Origin: JANQIO01 sp038746745
GTDB lineage: Bacteria; Pseudomonadota; Gammaproteobacteria; Pseudomonadales; Halieaceae
Direction: 5' to 3'
Assembly: GCA_038746745.1 (NCBI GenBank)
Contig: JBCDKJ010000012.1
Location: 10,300-74,299 of the forward strand
DNA length: 64,000 nt
How positions within the stretch are numbered: position 1 is the first letter of the stretch; each line of letters begins with the position of its first letter. The notes beneath the pieces were generated by a model. That model ran no database searches. It had not been told where the DNA came from and worked only from the letters and a program-made list of their open reading frames with translations. Of this stretch, positions 26,331 to 36,236 are shown piece by piece. Both the position numbers and the translations under genes were made by a program.

Positions 26331-27266
26331 ATGAAAATCATCTTGATCGATAAAAAGCTCGGGGGCTCTCGCGCTATCGCGTTGGGGCGCTGGTCCCGTG
26401 CGGTGCTATCGATGTGTGCCTTGGGTTTGCCGCTGGGCATGGTAGGCGTTGGCTACTATATCGCCAGCGTTGTCGATGTGCCCGAAGCGCTGGTGCCGTT
26501 GCAGGATGAAGTCGACGCACAGAATGAAGCGCTGGCGAGCCTGCGCGCAGATGCGGAGCGACGGCTGCAATCCCTGTCGCTCACCGTGGCGGAACTGGAA
26601 GCCAGGTTGGTGAGACTGGACGCCATGGGGCAGCGGCTTACCGATCTTGCCGGACTTGATGATGGCGAATTTGACTTCAGTCGCAGCCCCGCCCTGGGTG
26701 GTCCGGTCGGAAACACTGCTGCGGCAGCGGGCGAGAGCTTCGCAGCGACTATCCCACTAACGCTTGCAACCGAAATGCAGGATCTTGAGGCTCGCATTGC
26801 AGATCGCGAGCAGCAGCTCGATTTTCTGGAAGCGGTACTGGCAAATCGGCAGTTACAGCAGGATTTGTTCCTATCCGGCCGGCCCATTCGCAAAGGTTGG
26901 ATGTCCTCTGCCTTCGGTCAGCGCAAAGATCCGTTTACCGGCCAAAGCATGTGGCATCAGGGCGTTGATTTCGCAGGAAAGGAAGGCTCTGACATCGTGG
27001 CCGTGGCTAGCGGTGTCGTCACCTGGTCCGGTGATCGCTACGGCTACGGCGATATGGTCGAAATTAATCACGGCGGGGGCTACGCTACTCGCTACGCCCA
27101 TAACAAGGAAAACCTGGTCAAGGTGGGCGACATCGTCAGCAAGGGCCAGGTCATCGCACTGATGGGCTCCAGTGGTCGCTCCACCGGCCCACATGTCCAC
27201 TATGAGGTTTACAAGAACGGCCGACCCGTCGATCCGGCGAGTTACGTTCGTCGCACTCGACGCTGA
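26331..27266 (+). CDS. M23-family (LytM) envelope metallopeptidase
   Basis: A probable inner-membrane, periplasm-facing zinc peptidase that cuts peptidoglycan cross-links. The frame begins earlier, at 26271, but the ATG at 26331 (MKIILIDKKLGG) matches relatives next to secA and gives 311 aa. A basic start and one membrane segment (about residues 25-45) are followed by a coiled coil (about 55-100) and the LytM domain. All zinc ligands are present: H209 and D213 in HQGVD, and H290 in HVH (288-290), so it is expected to be active, unlike EnvC/NlpD-type activators. It lies between ftsZ and secA, where related genomes also have such a gene after lpxC. Confidence 0.88.
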   Translation: MKIILIDKKLGGSRAIALGRWSRAVLSMCALGLPLGMVGVGYYIASVVDVPEALVPLQDEVDAQNEALASLRADAERRLQSLSLTVAELEARLVRLDAMGQRLTDLAGLDDGEFDFSRSPALGGPVGNTAAAAGESFAATIPLTLATEMQDLEARIADREQQLDFLEAVLANRQLQQDLFLSGRPIRKGWMSSAFGQRKDPFTGQSMWHQGVDFAGKEGSDIVAVASGVVTWSGDRYGYGDMVEINHGGGYATRYAHNKENLVKVGDIVSKGQVIALMGSSGRSTGPHVHYEVYKNGRPVDPASYVRRTRR

Positions 27267-27381
27267 CCCCTCAAAACCCTCTCGCGTCTCGTGCCGCGGC
27301 ACGGGGGCGACGAACATCTGCGCGTAGCAACGCGTCAACGCCCAACACCGCTTTACAGATACAGATTTCCAACGGTACCCC

Positions 27382-30102
27382 ATGATTGCCAACATCCTTA
27401 AGACCGTATTCGGCAGCAGCAATGATCGCGAACTCAAGCGCATGCGCCGCATTGTCAAAAAGATTAATGCCTTGACCGAAGAATATGCCGGGCTCGGCGA
27501 CGACCAGTTACGCGCCAAAACTGAAGAATTCCGCGAACGCCTGGATGCGGGTGCCACACTTGACGACTTGCTACCTGAAGCTTTCGCAACCGTCAGAGAA
27601 GCGGGCGAACGCGCCCTGGGCCTGCGTCATTTTGATGTGCAGCTTATCGGTGGCATTACGCTGCATGAGGGCAAGATCGCAGAGATGCGCACCGGTGAGG
27701 GCAAGACGCTAGTGGCCACCTTGCCGGCCTACCTGAATGCTCTTTCTGGGCCGGTGCATCTGGTGACAGTGAATGACTATCTGGCACAACGCGACGCTGC
27801 CTGGATGGAACCGCTGTATCAATTTCTTGATCTTCGTGTGGGCGTGATTCGGTCCGGGCAGCATCCGACGGAAAAGCGGGAAGCCTACCAGTCAGACATT
27901 GTCTATGGCACCAACAACGAGTTCGGCTTTGACTACCTGCGCGACAATATGGCGTTTTCCGCCGAAGACAAGCAGCAGGGTGAGCTGGCCTTCGCGATTG
28001 TCGATGAGGTGGATTCTATTCTGATAGATGAGGCGCGCACGCCCCTCATCATTTCAGGCGCTGCGGAAGATAGCTCTGAACTCTATCGACGCATTAATCG
28101 TGTGATTCCTGAACTGACGCTGGAGCAAGAGGCGCAGCAGGGCCATTTCAGCGTTGACGAGAAGACGCGCCAGGTCGAGCTGACAGAAGAAGGCCATCTT
28201 TTCGTCGAAGAGTTGATGATTCGTGAAAAGTTACTGGAAGAAGGTGAGAGCCTCTACGCGGCCACCAATCTGAACCTGTTGCATCACGTTTATTCAGCGC
28301 TGCGAGCACACGCGTTGTTCCAGCGGGATGTGGAGTACATCGTTCAGGAGGGCCAGGTAGTGCTGATTGATGAGCACACCGGGCGCACCATGCCAGGACG
28401 TCGGCTGTCAGAGGGGCTGCATCAGGCGATTGAAGCGAAGGAAGGCGTGAACATTCAGAGCGAGAGCCAGACGCTGGCGTCTACGACGTTCCAGAACTAT
28501 TTCCGCCTCTATGGGAAGCTGGCCGGCATGACGGGCACCGCGGACACCGAAGCGTTTGAGTTTCGCCAGATCTATGGACTTACCGTGGTGGTGATTCCTA
28601 CCAACGTGCCCACGCAGCGGACTGATTACAACGATCTCGTCTATCTCACGGCTGACGAGAAATACGATGCAATTGTGGAGGACGTGAAAACCTGCATCGA
28701 AGGCGGCGCGCCCGTCCTGGTGGGCACCGCCTCGATCGAAACCTCGGAGGAAATGTCGCGGCGCTTCAAGAAAGCTGGCATCAAGCATCAGGTGCTGAAT
28801 GCAAAATTTCATGAACAAGAGGCGCAAATTATTGCCCAGGCCGGAGTACCTGGCACTGTCACCATTGCTACCAACATGGCGGGCCGCGGCACCGACATCG
28901 TCCTGGGCGGTAATTGGGAAGCAGAAGTCGCGGCCTTGGAGAGCCGTGATGATCGCCAGCTGGACGACATTAAGTCGCGCTGGGAACAACAGCATGCGCG
29001 TGTCATTGAAGCCGGTGGCTTGCACATCTTTGGCACGGAGCGGCACGAGTCTCGCCGTATCGACAATCAGCTGCGGGGCCGGGCAGGGCGCCAGGGCGAT
29101 CCTGGCGCGTCGCGCTTTTACCTGTCGCTGGAAGACAACTTGATGCGGATTTTCGCCTCTGACCGGGTGAAGAATTTTATGCAGGCGCTCGGCATGGAAA
29201 AAGGCGAGGCTATAGAGCATCGTATGGTGACCAATGCCATCGAAAAGGCGCAGCGAAAGGTCGAGGGACGCAACTTTGATGTGCGCAAGCAACTGTTGGA
29301 ATACGACGATGTGGCCAACGATCAGCGACAGGTTGTGTACCAGCAGCGCAATGATTTGCTGGCGGCGGAGGATATCTCTGAGACGATTGCCGCCATCAGG
29401 GAAGATGTGGTGAATGAAGCAATCAGCGAGTTCATACCTCCCATGAGCCTGGAAGAGCAGTGGGATATACCAGGACTGGAGCGCCAGTTGGAAAATGAAT
29501 TCGCGGTCCACTTGCCGCTACAGCAATGGCTGGATGAGGACGATCATCTCGCCGAGGAAGGACTGCGCGAGCGCATTGTGAGCGCGGTGGCTGATGCCTA
29601 CGAAGCGAAATCTGAGGCTGTAGGCCCCGATATGCGCAAAATCGAAAAGCAGATCATGCTCCAAGTTCTGGATACCTTGTGGAAAGAGCATCTGGCGACC
29701 ATGGATCAGCTGCGGCAGGGTATTCACCTGCGCGCTTACGCACAAAAGAACCCGAAACAAGAGTACAAGCGAGAATCCTTCGCCTTGTTTCAGGAAATGT
29801 TGGAAGGACTCAAGTTCGAGGTGGTGAAGTTCCTGAGCCACATTCAGGTACAGCGCCCGGACGAGGCGGCACTGCTGGAACAGCGCCGACGTGAGCAGGC
29901 TGAGCAGGAAAAACGTGCTTTCCAGCACGCGGAAGCGTCTGCTCTGGCCGGAGCGGAGGCTCAGGCTGGCGCAGACGTTGGTCAGCCAGCTCCTGCAGAC
30001 GCCGCTCAGCCGTTTGTACGCGAGCAGCCAAAAGTGGGCCGCAACGAGCCTTGCCCTTGTGGTTCCGGTAAGAAACACAAGCAGTGCTGTGGCCAGCTTT
30101 AA
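27382..30102 (+). CDS. secA: Preprotein translocase ATPase SecA
   Basis: SecA is the ATPase motor that pushes unfolded preproteins through SecYEG. The 906-aa protein has the Walker A region MRTGEGKTLVATLPAYLNAL near residue 102, the DEAD-like IVDEVDSILIDEARTPLIIS, the second helicase domain (ATNMAGRGTDIVLGGNWEAE), and a long helical scaffold. A C-terminal zinc motif, CPCGSGKKHKQCC, binds SecB and phospholipid. There is no secM-like gene upstream. Its 3' end overlaps the probable argJ start. Confidence 0.97.
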   Translation: MIANILKTVFGSSNDRELKRMRRIVKKINALTEEYAGLGDDQLRAKTEEFRERLDAGATLDDLLPEAFATVREAGERALGLRHFDVQLIGGITLHEGKIAEMRTGEGKTLVATLPAYLNALSGPVHLVTVNDYLAQRDAAWMEPLYQFLDLRVGVIRSGQHPTEKREAYQSDIVYGTNNEFGFDYLRDNMAFSAEDKQQGELAFAIVDEVDSILIDEARTPLIISGAAEDSSELYRRINRVIPELTLEQEAQQGHFSVDEKTRQVELTEEGHLFVEELMIREKLLEEGESLYAATNLNLLHHVYSALRAHALFQRDVEYIVQEGQVVLIDEHTGRTMPGRRLSEGLHQAIEAKEGVNIQSESQTLASTTFQNYFRLYGKLAGMTGTADTEAFEFRQIYGLTVVVIPTNVPTQRTDYNDLVYLTADEKYDAIVEDVKTCIEGGAPVLVGTASIETSEEMSRRFKKAGIKHQVLNAKFHEQEAQIIAQAGVPGTVTIATNMAGRGTDIVLGGNWEAEVAALESRDDRQLDDIKSRWEQQHARVIEAGGLHIFGTERHESRRIDNQLRGRAGRQGDPGASRFYLSLEDNLMRIFASDRVKNFMQALGMEKGEAIEHRMVTNAIEKAQRKVEGRNFDVRKQLLEYDDVANDQRQVVYQQRNDLLAAEDISETIAAIREDVVNEAISEFIPPMSLEEQWDIPGLERQLENEFAVHLPLQQWLDEDDHLAEEGLRERIVSAVADAYEAKSEAVGPDMRKIEKQIMLQVLDTLWKEHLATMDQLRQGIHLRAYAQKNPKQEYKRESFALFQEMLEGLKFEVVKFLSHIQVQRPDEAALLEQRRREQAEQEKRAFQHAEASALAGAEAQAGADVGQPAPADAAQPFVREQPKVGRNEPCPCGSGKKHKQCCGQL

Positions 30103-31297
30103 TACACTAGGGAGCCCCGCACCGGTGGCGGGTATTCGACTGAGCGCGGTCAGTGCTGGCATTAAAACGCCAGGGCGTCTGGATCTGGTGTTGTTGGAGC
30201 TTGCTGAAAGCAGCACGGTGGCAGCCACGTTCACGCAAAATGCGTTTTGTGCCGCGCCGGTCACGGTAGCGCGCGAGCATATCGAGCGCTGCGCGCCGCG
30301 CTATCTGCTGGTGAATACCGGTAATGCCAATGCGGGCACGGGACGTCGCGGGCTGGAGGATGCCAGGGCCAGCTGCGCGGCGTTGGCGACGCAACTCAAT
30401 GTTGCGGCCGCTGCCGTGCTGCCATTCTCCACCGGTGTCATCGGCGAATATCTACCCTTGGAGCGGTTGCTGGCCGCGCTTCCCGACGCTGTGTCCACGT
30501 TAAGCGATAGCGCATGGACGGCGGCGGCAGAGGGTATTCTGACCACGGACACGCGGCCCAAGCTTGGCAGCCGTCGCCTGCAGTTGGACGGTGTTGATAT
30601 CACAATTACTGGCATGGCCAAAGGCGCCGGTATGATCCGGCCCAACATGGCGACTATGCTGGCCTACCTGGCCACAGACGCCGCCATTGAGCAGAGTGTT
30701 CTCGACTCGATGTGGCGCTCGGTGGTGGAGCAGACGTTTAACCGCGTGACTATCGATGGTGATACCTCCACCAACGATGCCGCATTGCTGATCGCAACCG
30801 CAGCGGCCGATAACGCGCCGCTTTCCGATCCGGAACTGGAGCAGTTTGAGGCAGCCTTGTTTGATCTCGCGCTGGAGCTTGCCCAGGCTCTGGTGCGCGA
30901 TGGTGAAGGCGCCAGCAAATTCGTCACCGTTAAGGTCAGCGCTGCAGCCAGCGAAGCAGAAGCGCTGGATGTCGCGTATACGATCGCGCATTCACCGCTG
31001 GTAAAAACTGCCCTGTTTGCCAGTGATCCCAACTGGGGGCGCGTGCTTGCTGCGATCGGTAGAGCTGGCCTGTCAGATCTGGAAGTAGGAAAGATTCGAC
31101 TGTATTTAAACAACGTGCTCATAGCCTGTGATGCTGGGCGCGCTCCGGATTACACAGAGGCTGCGGGCGCTGCTGCCATGGCAGAGCCAGACATTGAGAT
31201 TGCTGTCGAGCTGGGCCGCGGAGACGACGAGGCGACTGTCTGGACTTCTGACCTGTCCTATGACTATGTGAAAATCAACGCTGAGTATCGTACCTGA
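30089..31297 (+). CDS. argJ: Bifunctional glutamate N-acetyltransferase / amino-acid acetyltransferase
   Basis: ArgJ recycles the acetyl group between N-acetylornithine and glutamate in arginine synthesis, and can also use acetyl-CoA. The frame opens inside secA at 29891; the GTG at 30089 gives 402 aa and leaves about 12 residues before VAGIRLSAVSAGIK, as in relatives. The self-cleavage site is the Ala-Thr bond in NMATML, making T189 the nucleophile of the beta chain. No clear ribosome site is visible, so coupling to secA is likely (14-nt overlap). It overlaps the Nudix gene by one base. Confidence 0.93.
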   Translation: MASFNTLGSPAPVAGIRLSAVSAGIKTPGRLDLVLLELAESSTVAATFTQNAFCAAPVTVAREHIERCAPRYLLVNTGNANAGTGRRGLEDARASCAALATQLNVAAAAVLPFSTGVIGEYLPLERLLAALPDAVSTLSDSAWTAAAEGILTTDTRPKLGSRRLQLDGVDITITGMAKGAGMIRPNMATMLAYLATDAAIEQSVLDSMWRSVVEQTFNRVTIDGDTSTNDAALLIATAAADNAPLSDPELEQFEAALFDLALELAQALVRDGEGASKFVTVKVSAAASEAEALDVAYTIAHSPLVKTALFASDPNWGRVLAAIGRAGLSDLEVGKIRLYLNNVLIACDAGRAPDYTEAAGAAAMAEPDIEIAVELGRGDDEATVWTSDLSYDYVKINAEYRT

Positions 31298-31695
31298 TGG
31301 CGGCAGTCCACGTGGCCGTTGGCGTTGTTCAGAACGCCCTGGGAGAAATTCTCATTAGCCGTCGCGCAGACGATGCTCATCAAGGAGGTCTGTGGGAGTT
31401 TCCTGGCGGTAAGGTGGAAGCGGGAGAGGATGTAGTCACCGCCCTGGATCGTGAGTTGCGCGAGGAGCTGGGTATTCGCATTGAGCTGGCCAGCCCTCTG
31501 CTTGAGGTCCACCATGACTACGCTGACAAATCTGTTTGCCTGGACGTGTGGTTGGTGAGCTGCTTCAGCGGCGAGGCTACAGGCCTCGAGGGTCAACCCT
31601 TGGTGTGGTGCTTGCCAGAAGCGCTGCACCAGTATGATTTCCCGGCGGCTAATATACCGATACTCGAGGCTTGTCAGGTGCTGCCTGCGGACTGA
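31297..31695 (+). CDS. mutT: Nudix hydrolase, MutT-type 8-oxo-dGTP diphosphatase
   Basis: A 132-aa Nudix hydrolase. The full Nudix box is visible at about residues 37-59: GGKVEAGEDVVTALDRELRE continuing into ELGI, with all catalytic Glu residues. The start, AAVHVAVGVVQNALGEILIS, and the FPGGKVE region closely resemble MutT, which removes oxidised dGTP from the nucleotide pool. It follows argJ with a one-base overlap, as in pseudomonads, supporting the MutT call. It ends 9 bp from the convergent coaE. Confidence 0.9.
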   Translation: MAAVHVAVGVVQNALGEILISRRADDAHQGGLWEFPGGKVEAGEDVVTALDRELREELGIRIELASPLLEVHHDYADKSVCLDVWLVSCFSGEATGLEGQPLVWCLPEALHQYDFPAANIPILEACQVLPAD

Positions 31696-31704
31696 GCGTC
31701 AGAA

Positions 31705-32331
31705 TTACTGACCTGACTCCGCGTACTGCGCTCGCAGCGACGCATTCAATGCGTCAACCTGCTGATATAGCTGTTCAAGGGTGCCGCTGTTGTCGATGAC
31801 TCTGTCTGCCATTTGCAGACGTTGTTCGCGACTGGCCTGCGCTGCCATGATGCGCTCCACCTGGGCCTGGTCGTTGCTATCCCGCTGCATGGTTCTATTA
31901 AGCTGCACAGACTCAGGTACGTCGACTACGATTATCTCGTCGCAAAATGCACTCTGAGCAGTTTCAGTGAGCAGTGGCGATGCGAAAATCACGTAGGGTG
32001 GCGTCGCGCTGCCGAGTCGCTGCTGGATTTCCTCGGCTATTAGTGGGTGCGTCAATGCTTCTAACCAGCGCCGCTGGTCGGGGTTGGCAAATACGACCTG
32101 CCGCAGTCGCGCCCGATTTAGGCTGCCGTCTTCCAGCAGTACATCTTCGCCGAAATGCGCTTTAACCGCCTCCAGCGCGGGACGACCAGGCTCCATGATG
32201 ACGCGTGCGACTACGTCTGCGTCCACAATATCGATGCCGTGGGAGGCGAATCTGTCGGTGACTGCCGTCTTTCCGCTGCCAATGCCCCCGGTAACGCCAA
32301 TCACAGGCACCGAAGAACGTCCGTGACTCAC
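31705..32331 (-). CDS. coaE: Dephospho-CoA kinase
   Basis: CoaE phosphorylates dephospho-CoA, the last step of coenzyme A synthesis. The 208-aa P-loop kinase has the Walker A motif VTGGIGSGKTAVTDRF near the N-terminus and the substrate-binding DADVVARVIMEPG. The start is a GTG whose codon overlaps the pilD stop (GTGA, 4 nt). It is the last gene of the pilB-pilC-pilD-coaE unit, an order widely conserved in gammaproteobacteria. Confidence 0.95.
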   Translation of the reverse strand: MSHGRSSVPVIGVTGGIGSGKTAVTDRFASHGIDIVDADVVARVIMEPGRPALEAVKAHFGEDVLLEDGSLNRARLRQVVFANPDQRRWLEALTHPLIAEEIQQRLGSATPPYVIFASPLLTETAQSAFCDEIIVVDVPESVQLNRTMQRDSNDQAQVERIMAAQASREQRLQMADRVIDNSGTLEQLYQQVDALNASLRAQYAESGQ

Positions 32332-33209
32332 GCGGATTGCATGCCTAAGGTTGACCAGTACCAGGCCATGATTTGCTCACCCCAGACCAGTGCTATCCAC
32401 CCTGCGATCGCGAGGTATGGCCCAAAGGGCATGGGAATATCCTTGCCGCGCTTTTGCAGGACCATAATCGCAATGCCAAGTACTGCCCCGACGAAAGATG
32501 ACAGCAGGATGATCATTGGCAGTGACTGCCAGCCCAACCACGCGCCCAGGGCCGATAACAGCTTGAAATCACCATAGCCCATGCCCTCTTTTCCCGTTAC
32601 CAGCTTGAACAACCAGAACACAGACCAGAGCGCCCCGTAGCCAGCCATGGCGCCAATAACCGCGCTTCGCAGGTCCGTAAACATCCCGAACAGGTTGCAT
32701 AATAAGCCCAGCCACAGCAGTGGCAGTGTCAGACTGTCTGGCAACAGCATGGTGTCGATATCGATCATGGTGAGTGACAGCAGGGTCCAGGTGAATATCA
32801 GGACGGCTAACAGGATGAGGCTGGCACCACCGTAATGAAATCCCAGAAACAGCGTCAGTGCGCCGGTCAGCAATTCAATCGCAGGATAGCGGGGCGATAT
32901 TCCCGTGCCGCAGGCTGCGCAGCGACCGCGCAGCAGCAGATAGCTGATAACAGGAATATTCTGCCAGGCGGTGATAAGTGTGCCACAGGCAGGACACCGT
33001 GAGCGCGGCGTCGCGAGGTTAAACACTTCCTGGTGCTCTTCACTGACGCCGTTAATGAGCTCGCGACAGTAAGCCTGTTCGTCGCGTTCTATCATCGCCG
33101 GGATGCGGTAGATAACGACGTTGAGGAAACTGCCGATATTGAGTCCCAGCAGCAGGAGCGCGAATCCCAGCAGCCAGGGCTGCTGGTTGAGTGCGCTAAG
33201 CAGTTCCAT
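32328..33209 (-). CDS. pilD: Type IV prepilin peptidase / N-methyltransferase PilD
   Basis: PilD cleaves the leader of type IV prepilins and methylates the new N-terminal residue in the inner membrane. The 293-aa polytopic protein has two CxxC pairs in its first cytoplasmic loop (CPACGTL and CAACGTG), which form the zinc-type cluster. The two active-site aspartates are in MIDIDTMLLPD and GYGDFKLLSALGAW. About seven to eight membrane segments are present. It also processes type II secretion pseudopilins in other species. It lies 72 bp after pilC. Confidence 0.96.
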   Translation of the reverse strand: MELLSALNQQPWLLGFALLLLGLNIGSFLNVVIYRIPAMIERDEQAYCRELINGVSEEHQEVFNLATPRSRCPACGTLITAWQNIPVISYLLLRGRCAACGTGISPRYPAIELLTGALTLFLGFHYGGASLILLAVLIFTWTLLSLTMIDIDTMLLPDSLTLPLLWLGLLCNLFGMFTDLRSAVIGAMAGYGALWSVFWLFKLVTGKEGMGYGDFKLLSALGAWLGWQSLPMIILLSSFVGAVLGIAIMVLQKRGKDIPMPFGPYLAIAGWIALVWGEQIMAWYWSTLGMQSA

Positions 33210-33281
33210 ATCTTGAGGAAGCAGTGTTCAGAGCAAGCTTGTCAGGTGAAAGCGGTAAGCGAATGCGTCTGACCGACAGGT

Positions 33282-34502
33282 CTAGACCACGGAACCCAGC
33301 ATAAAGATGGGCAGGTACATTGCGACCATTAGTCCACCAACCAATACGCCCAGTACCGACATAATAATCGGCTCCATCAAGGAGCTTAGGCTGTCGACTG
33401 CATTGTCCACGGCCTCTTCGTAGTGGTTTGCGACTTTCTCCAGCATCTCGTCCAGGGCGCCGGATTCCTCACCAATCGAGACCATCTGCAGTAGCATCAT
33501 GGGAAACATGCCGGTGGAGTTAATGGAGTTATAAAGCGTAGAGCCCGTCGTGACATCGTCTCGAATCTGACGGATGGCTTTAGCGTAGGGAATGCTACCG
33601 GCAGCGCCCACAACAGAATCCAGCGCATCAACTAGAGGTACGCCCGCGGCGAAGGTGGTGGCAAGTGTCCTGGAAAAACGGGCAATGACCGAGTTATACA
33701 CGATGTCTCCCACGACCGGTGCTTTAAGCATCACCCTGTCCTGCCCCTCACGGAAGGCAAAGGAGCGTTTGTGTATCTCCTTGTAAGCGTAGACAGCGCC
33801 GATGATGCCCAGCAGCGCGATAAACCACCAGTCCTGGGCAAAGTTGGATATTTTCAACACGAACAGGGTGAAAGCTGGGAGTTCAGAGCCGAATGCTGAG
33901 AAAGTCTCAGCGAACTGGGGTACTACTTTGACCAGAAGCAGCGCCGTAACAACCAAGGCAACAACCACGACCGCGATCGGATAAGTCAGTGCTTTCTTAA
34001 TCTTTGCCTTCAGCGCTTCAGACTTTTCCTTATAGGTCGCGACACGATCCAACATGGTTTCCAGGGTACCGGAGGCCTCACCGGACGAGACCAGGCTGAC
34101 AAATAAGTCGTCGAAGTACTGGGGATATTTCTCCAGTGCAACAGACAGCCCCGCACCAGAGGCTACGTCCGTCTTAATGCTCGCGACAACTTCGCGCATG
34201 CTTGGGTTGTCCAGGCCCTCACCAACGATATCAAAGCTCTGTACCAGCGGTACGCCCGCTTTCATCATGGTGGCGAGCTGTCGGGTAAAGATGGAGATGT
34301 CCATCGGCTTGATCTTTTTGCCGCCGCCGCCGAACAGCGGTTTGGCTTTCTTTTTGACGGTCTTGGGCTTTATACCCTGGCGTCGCAACTGCGCTTTTGC
34401 CATCGCCAGGCTGACAGATTCGATTTCACCTTTGGTGCTGCGGCCCTGCTTGTCGGTTCCCTGCCAGGTGAATATCTGACCTTTTGCTGCGCTGGTCGCC
34501 AT
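33282..34502 (-). CDS. pilC: Type IV pilus inner-membrane platform protein PilC
   Basis: PilC is the polytopic platform that couples the PilB/PilT motors to the growing pilus. The 406-aa protein has the T2SSF duplicated architecture: repeated cytoplasmic helical domains (FTRQLATMMKAGVPLVQSFD and FSRTLATTFAAGVPLVDALD) and three membrane segments, near residues 170-200, 220-240 and 375-400. The N-terminal FTWQGTDKQGRSTKGE segment is typical of pilus rather than type II secretion homologues. It is separated from pilB by 15 bp. Confidence 0.95.
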   Translation of the reverse strand: MATSAAKGQIFTWQGTDKQGRSTKGEIESVSLAMAKAQLRRQGIKPKTVKKKAKPLFGGGGKKIKPMDISIFTRQLATMMKAGVPLVQSFDIVGEGLDNPSMREVVASIKTDVASGAGLSVALEKYPQYFDDLFVSLVSSGEASGTLETMLDRVATYKEKSEALKAKIKKALTYPIAVVVVALVVTALLLVKVVPQFAETFSAFGSELPAFTLFVLKISNFAQDWWFIALLGIIGAVYAYKEIHKRSFAFREGQDRVMLKAPVVGDIVYNSVIARFSRTLATTFAAGVPLVDALDSVVGAAGSIPYAKAIRQIRDDVTTGSTLYNSINSTGMFPMMLLQMVSIGEESGALDEMLEKVANHYEEAVDNAVDSLSSLMEPIIMSVLGVLVGGLMVAMYLPIFMLGSVV

Positions 34503-34517
34503 AGTCCGTTCCGTCCG

Positions 34518-36236
34518 TTAGTCGGTGGTTACCCGGTTGATTTCTTCAAGGCTGGTATCTCCCATCATGGCCTTGCGCAGGCCAGACATACGCAAATCAT
34601 TGAAGCCTTCTTTTCGCGCCTGCTCTGCGATCTCGATGGAGTTACCTTCTTCCATGATGATTCGCGCCAGCGTGGGTGTGATTCGAACCACCTCATAGAC
34701 GCCCACACGGCCTTTGTATCCGCCGGTGCACTTGGAACAACCTACCGGCTTGTAAATCGTTGCCTTCTCAATCATCTCATCGGTAAACCCTTCCTGCCTC
34801 AGTACATCCTCAGGGATGTCAGCAGGTTCCTTGCACTCTTTGCACAGTCGCCGCGCGAGGCGCTGGGCAATAATTAGGTTGACCGATGTTGCCAGGTTGA
34901 AAGGAGGCACGCCCATATTCAGCAGGCGGGTAATGGTTTCGGCCGCGCTGTTGGTGTGTAGCGTCGACATTACCATGTGGCCCGTCTGGGCTGCCTTGAT
35001 GGAAATCTCAGCGGTTTCCAGGTCTCGAATCTCCCCCACCATGATGATGTCCGGGTCCTGCCGCAGGAATGAGCGCAGCGCCTCAGCAAAGGTTAGACCG
35101 ACCTTGGGGTTCACGTGGCACTGGTTGATGCCTTCGAGATTGATCTCCACCGGGTCTTCTGCGGTGGAAATATTACGCTCCGGCGTATTTAAGATGTTCA
35201 AGCCGGTGTAAAGCGATACTGTTTTGCCAGAACCGGTAGGCCCCGTTACCAGAATCATACCCTGAGGCTGTTCCAGCGCCTTCATATACAGGTCTTTCTG
35301 GAAGTCCTCGTAACCCAGCATGTCGATGCCCATCTGCGCGCTGCTGGGGTCGAGGATTCGGAGCACGATTTTTTCTCCGAACAACAGTGGCAGCGTATTC
35401 ACGCGAAAGTCTATCGCACGATTCTTGGACAGCTTCATCTTGATCCGGCCGTCCTGAGGCACACGCCGCTCGGAAATATCCATCTGCGACATGACTTTCA
35501 AACGGGCGGCGAGACGTCCGGCTAAGTTGGCGGGCGGTCTCACAACCTCCTGCAGAATGCCATCGGTACGAAAGCGTACCCGGTAAACTTTCTCGTAAGG
35601 TTCGAAGTGAATATCGGACGCACCGGTTTTGATGGCATCCAGCAGCACCTTGTTAACGAATCGCACCACGGGCGTTTCGTCGATGTTCTCCGTCTCAGCG
35701 TTACCGCCTCCCTCTTCGTCGACCGCCTCGACATCCAGATCTTCCAGACTGGAGTCATCGAGATCGTCCAGGCCTCCGCCCAGGTTGTCCTGACTCTCGG
35801 ACCACTGTGCAATTGCAGCAGCCAGCGCACTCTCTTCCACCAATACAGCGTCAGTGTTGATGCCGGTGTGGAATTTGATCTCATCCAGCGCGGACAGGTT
35901 AGTAGGGTCTGATACCGCGATATACAGCCGGTTCCCGCGCCGGTACAGGGGCAGAGCGTGATGCTTTACTGCAAGGCCAGGTGATACGAGATCTTTGGGG
36001 ATTGCCTCGATGTTAAAGGCCTCAATATCGAACAGGGGTACGCCAAATTCTTCCGAGGCCATTTCGGCGAGCTTCTGGCCATCGATGTAATCGTTTGTAA
36101 TGAGGAAGGTGACGAAAGGAACTTTCTCACGCGAGCTGGCGGTCAACGCATCTGTCGCCAGGTCGGCATCCAATAGTCCGTCTGCTACCAGGCGTCCTGC
36201 CAGGCCGCTGAGTTGGGTCGGTGGCTTGTTCGTCAT
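34518..36236 (-). CDS. pilB: Type IV pilus assembly ATPase PilB
   Basis: PilB is the hexameric motor that powers pilus extension. The 572-aa protein has an MshEN-like N-terminal domain, a central acidic linker (about residues 150-185), the Walker A motif GPTGSGKTVSLYTGL, an Asp box, Walker B in RQDPDIIMVGEIRDLETAE, and a four-Cys zinc knuckle (CKEC and CSKC, about 40 residues apart). It heads the pilB-pilC-pilD-coaE unit and is divergent from pilA across a 527-bp gap. All motor motifs look intact. Confidence 0.96.
   Translation of the reverse strand: MTNKPPTQLSGLAGRLVADGLLDADLATDALTASSREKVPFVTFLITNDYIDGQKLAEMASEEFGVPLFDIEAFNIEAIPKDLVSPGLAVKHHALPLYRRGNRLYIAVSDPTNLSALDEIKFHTGINTDAVLVEESALAAAIAQWSESQDNLGGGLDDLDDSSLEDLDVEAVDEEGGGNAETENIDETPVVRFVNKVLLDAIKTGASDIHFEPYEKVYRVRFRTDGILQEVVRPPANLAGRLAARLKVMSQMDISERRVPQDGRIKMKLSKNRAIDFRVNTLPLLFGEKIVLRILDPSSAQMGIDMLGYEDFQKDLYMKALEQPQGMILVTGPTGSGKTVSLYTGLNILNTPERNISTAEDPVEINLEGINQCHVNPKVGLTFAEALRSFLRQDPDIIMVGEIRDLETAEISIKAAQTGHMVMSTLHTNSAAETITRLLNMGVPPFNLATSVNLIIAQRLARRLCKECKEPADIPEDVLRQEGFTDEMIEKATIYKPVGCSKCTGGYKGRVGVYEVVRITPTLARIIMEEGNSIEIAEQARKEGFNDLRMSGLRKAMMGDTSLEEINRVTTD

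Noticed and set aside
29891..30088. argJ starting inside secA
   Set aside because: The residues there do not resemble ArgJ; the GTG at 30089 gives the normal N-terminal length.
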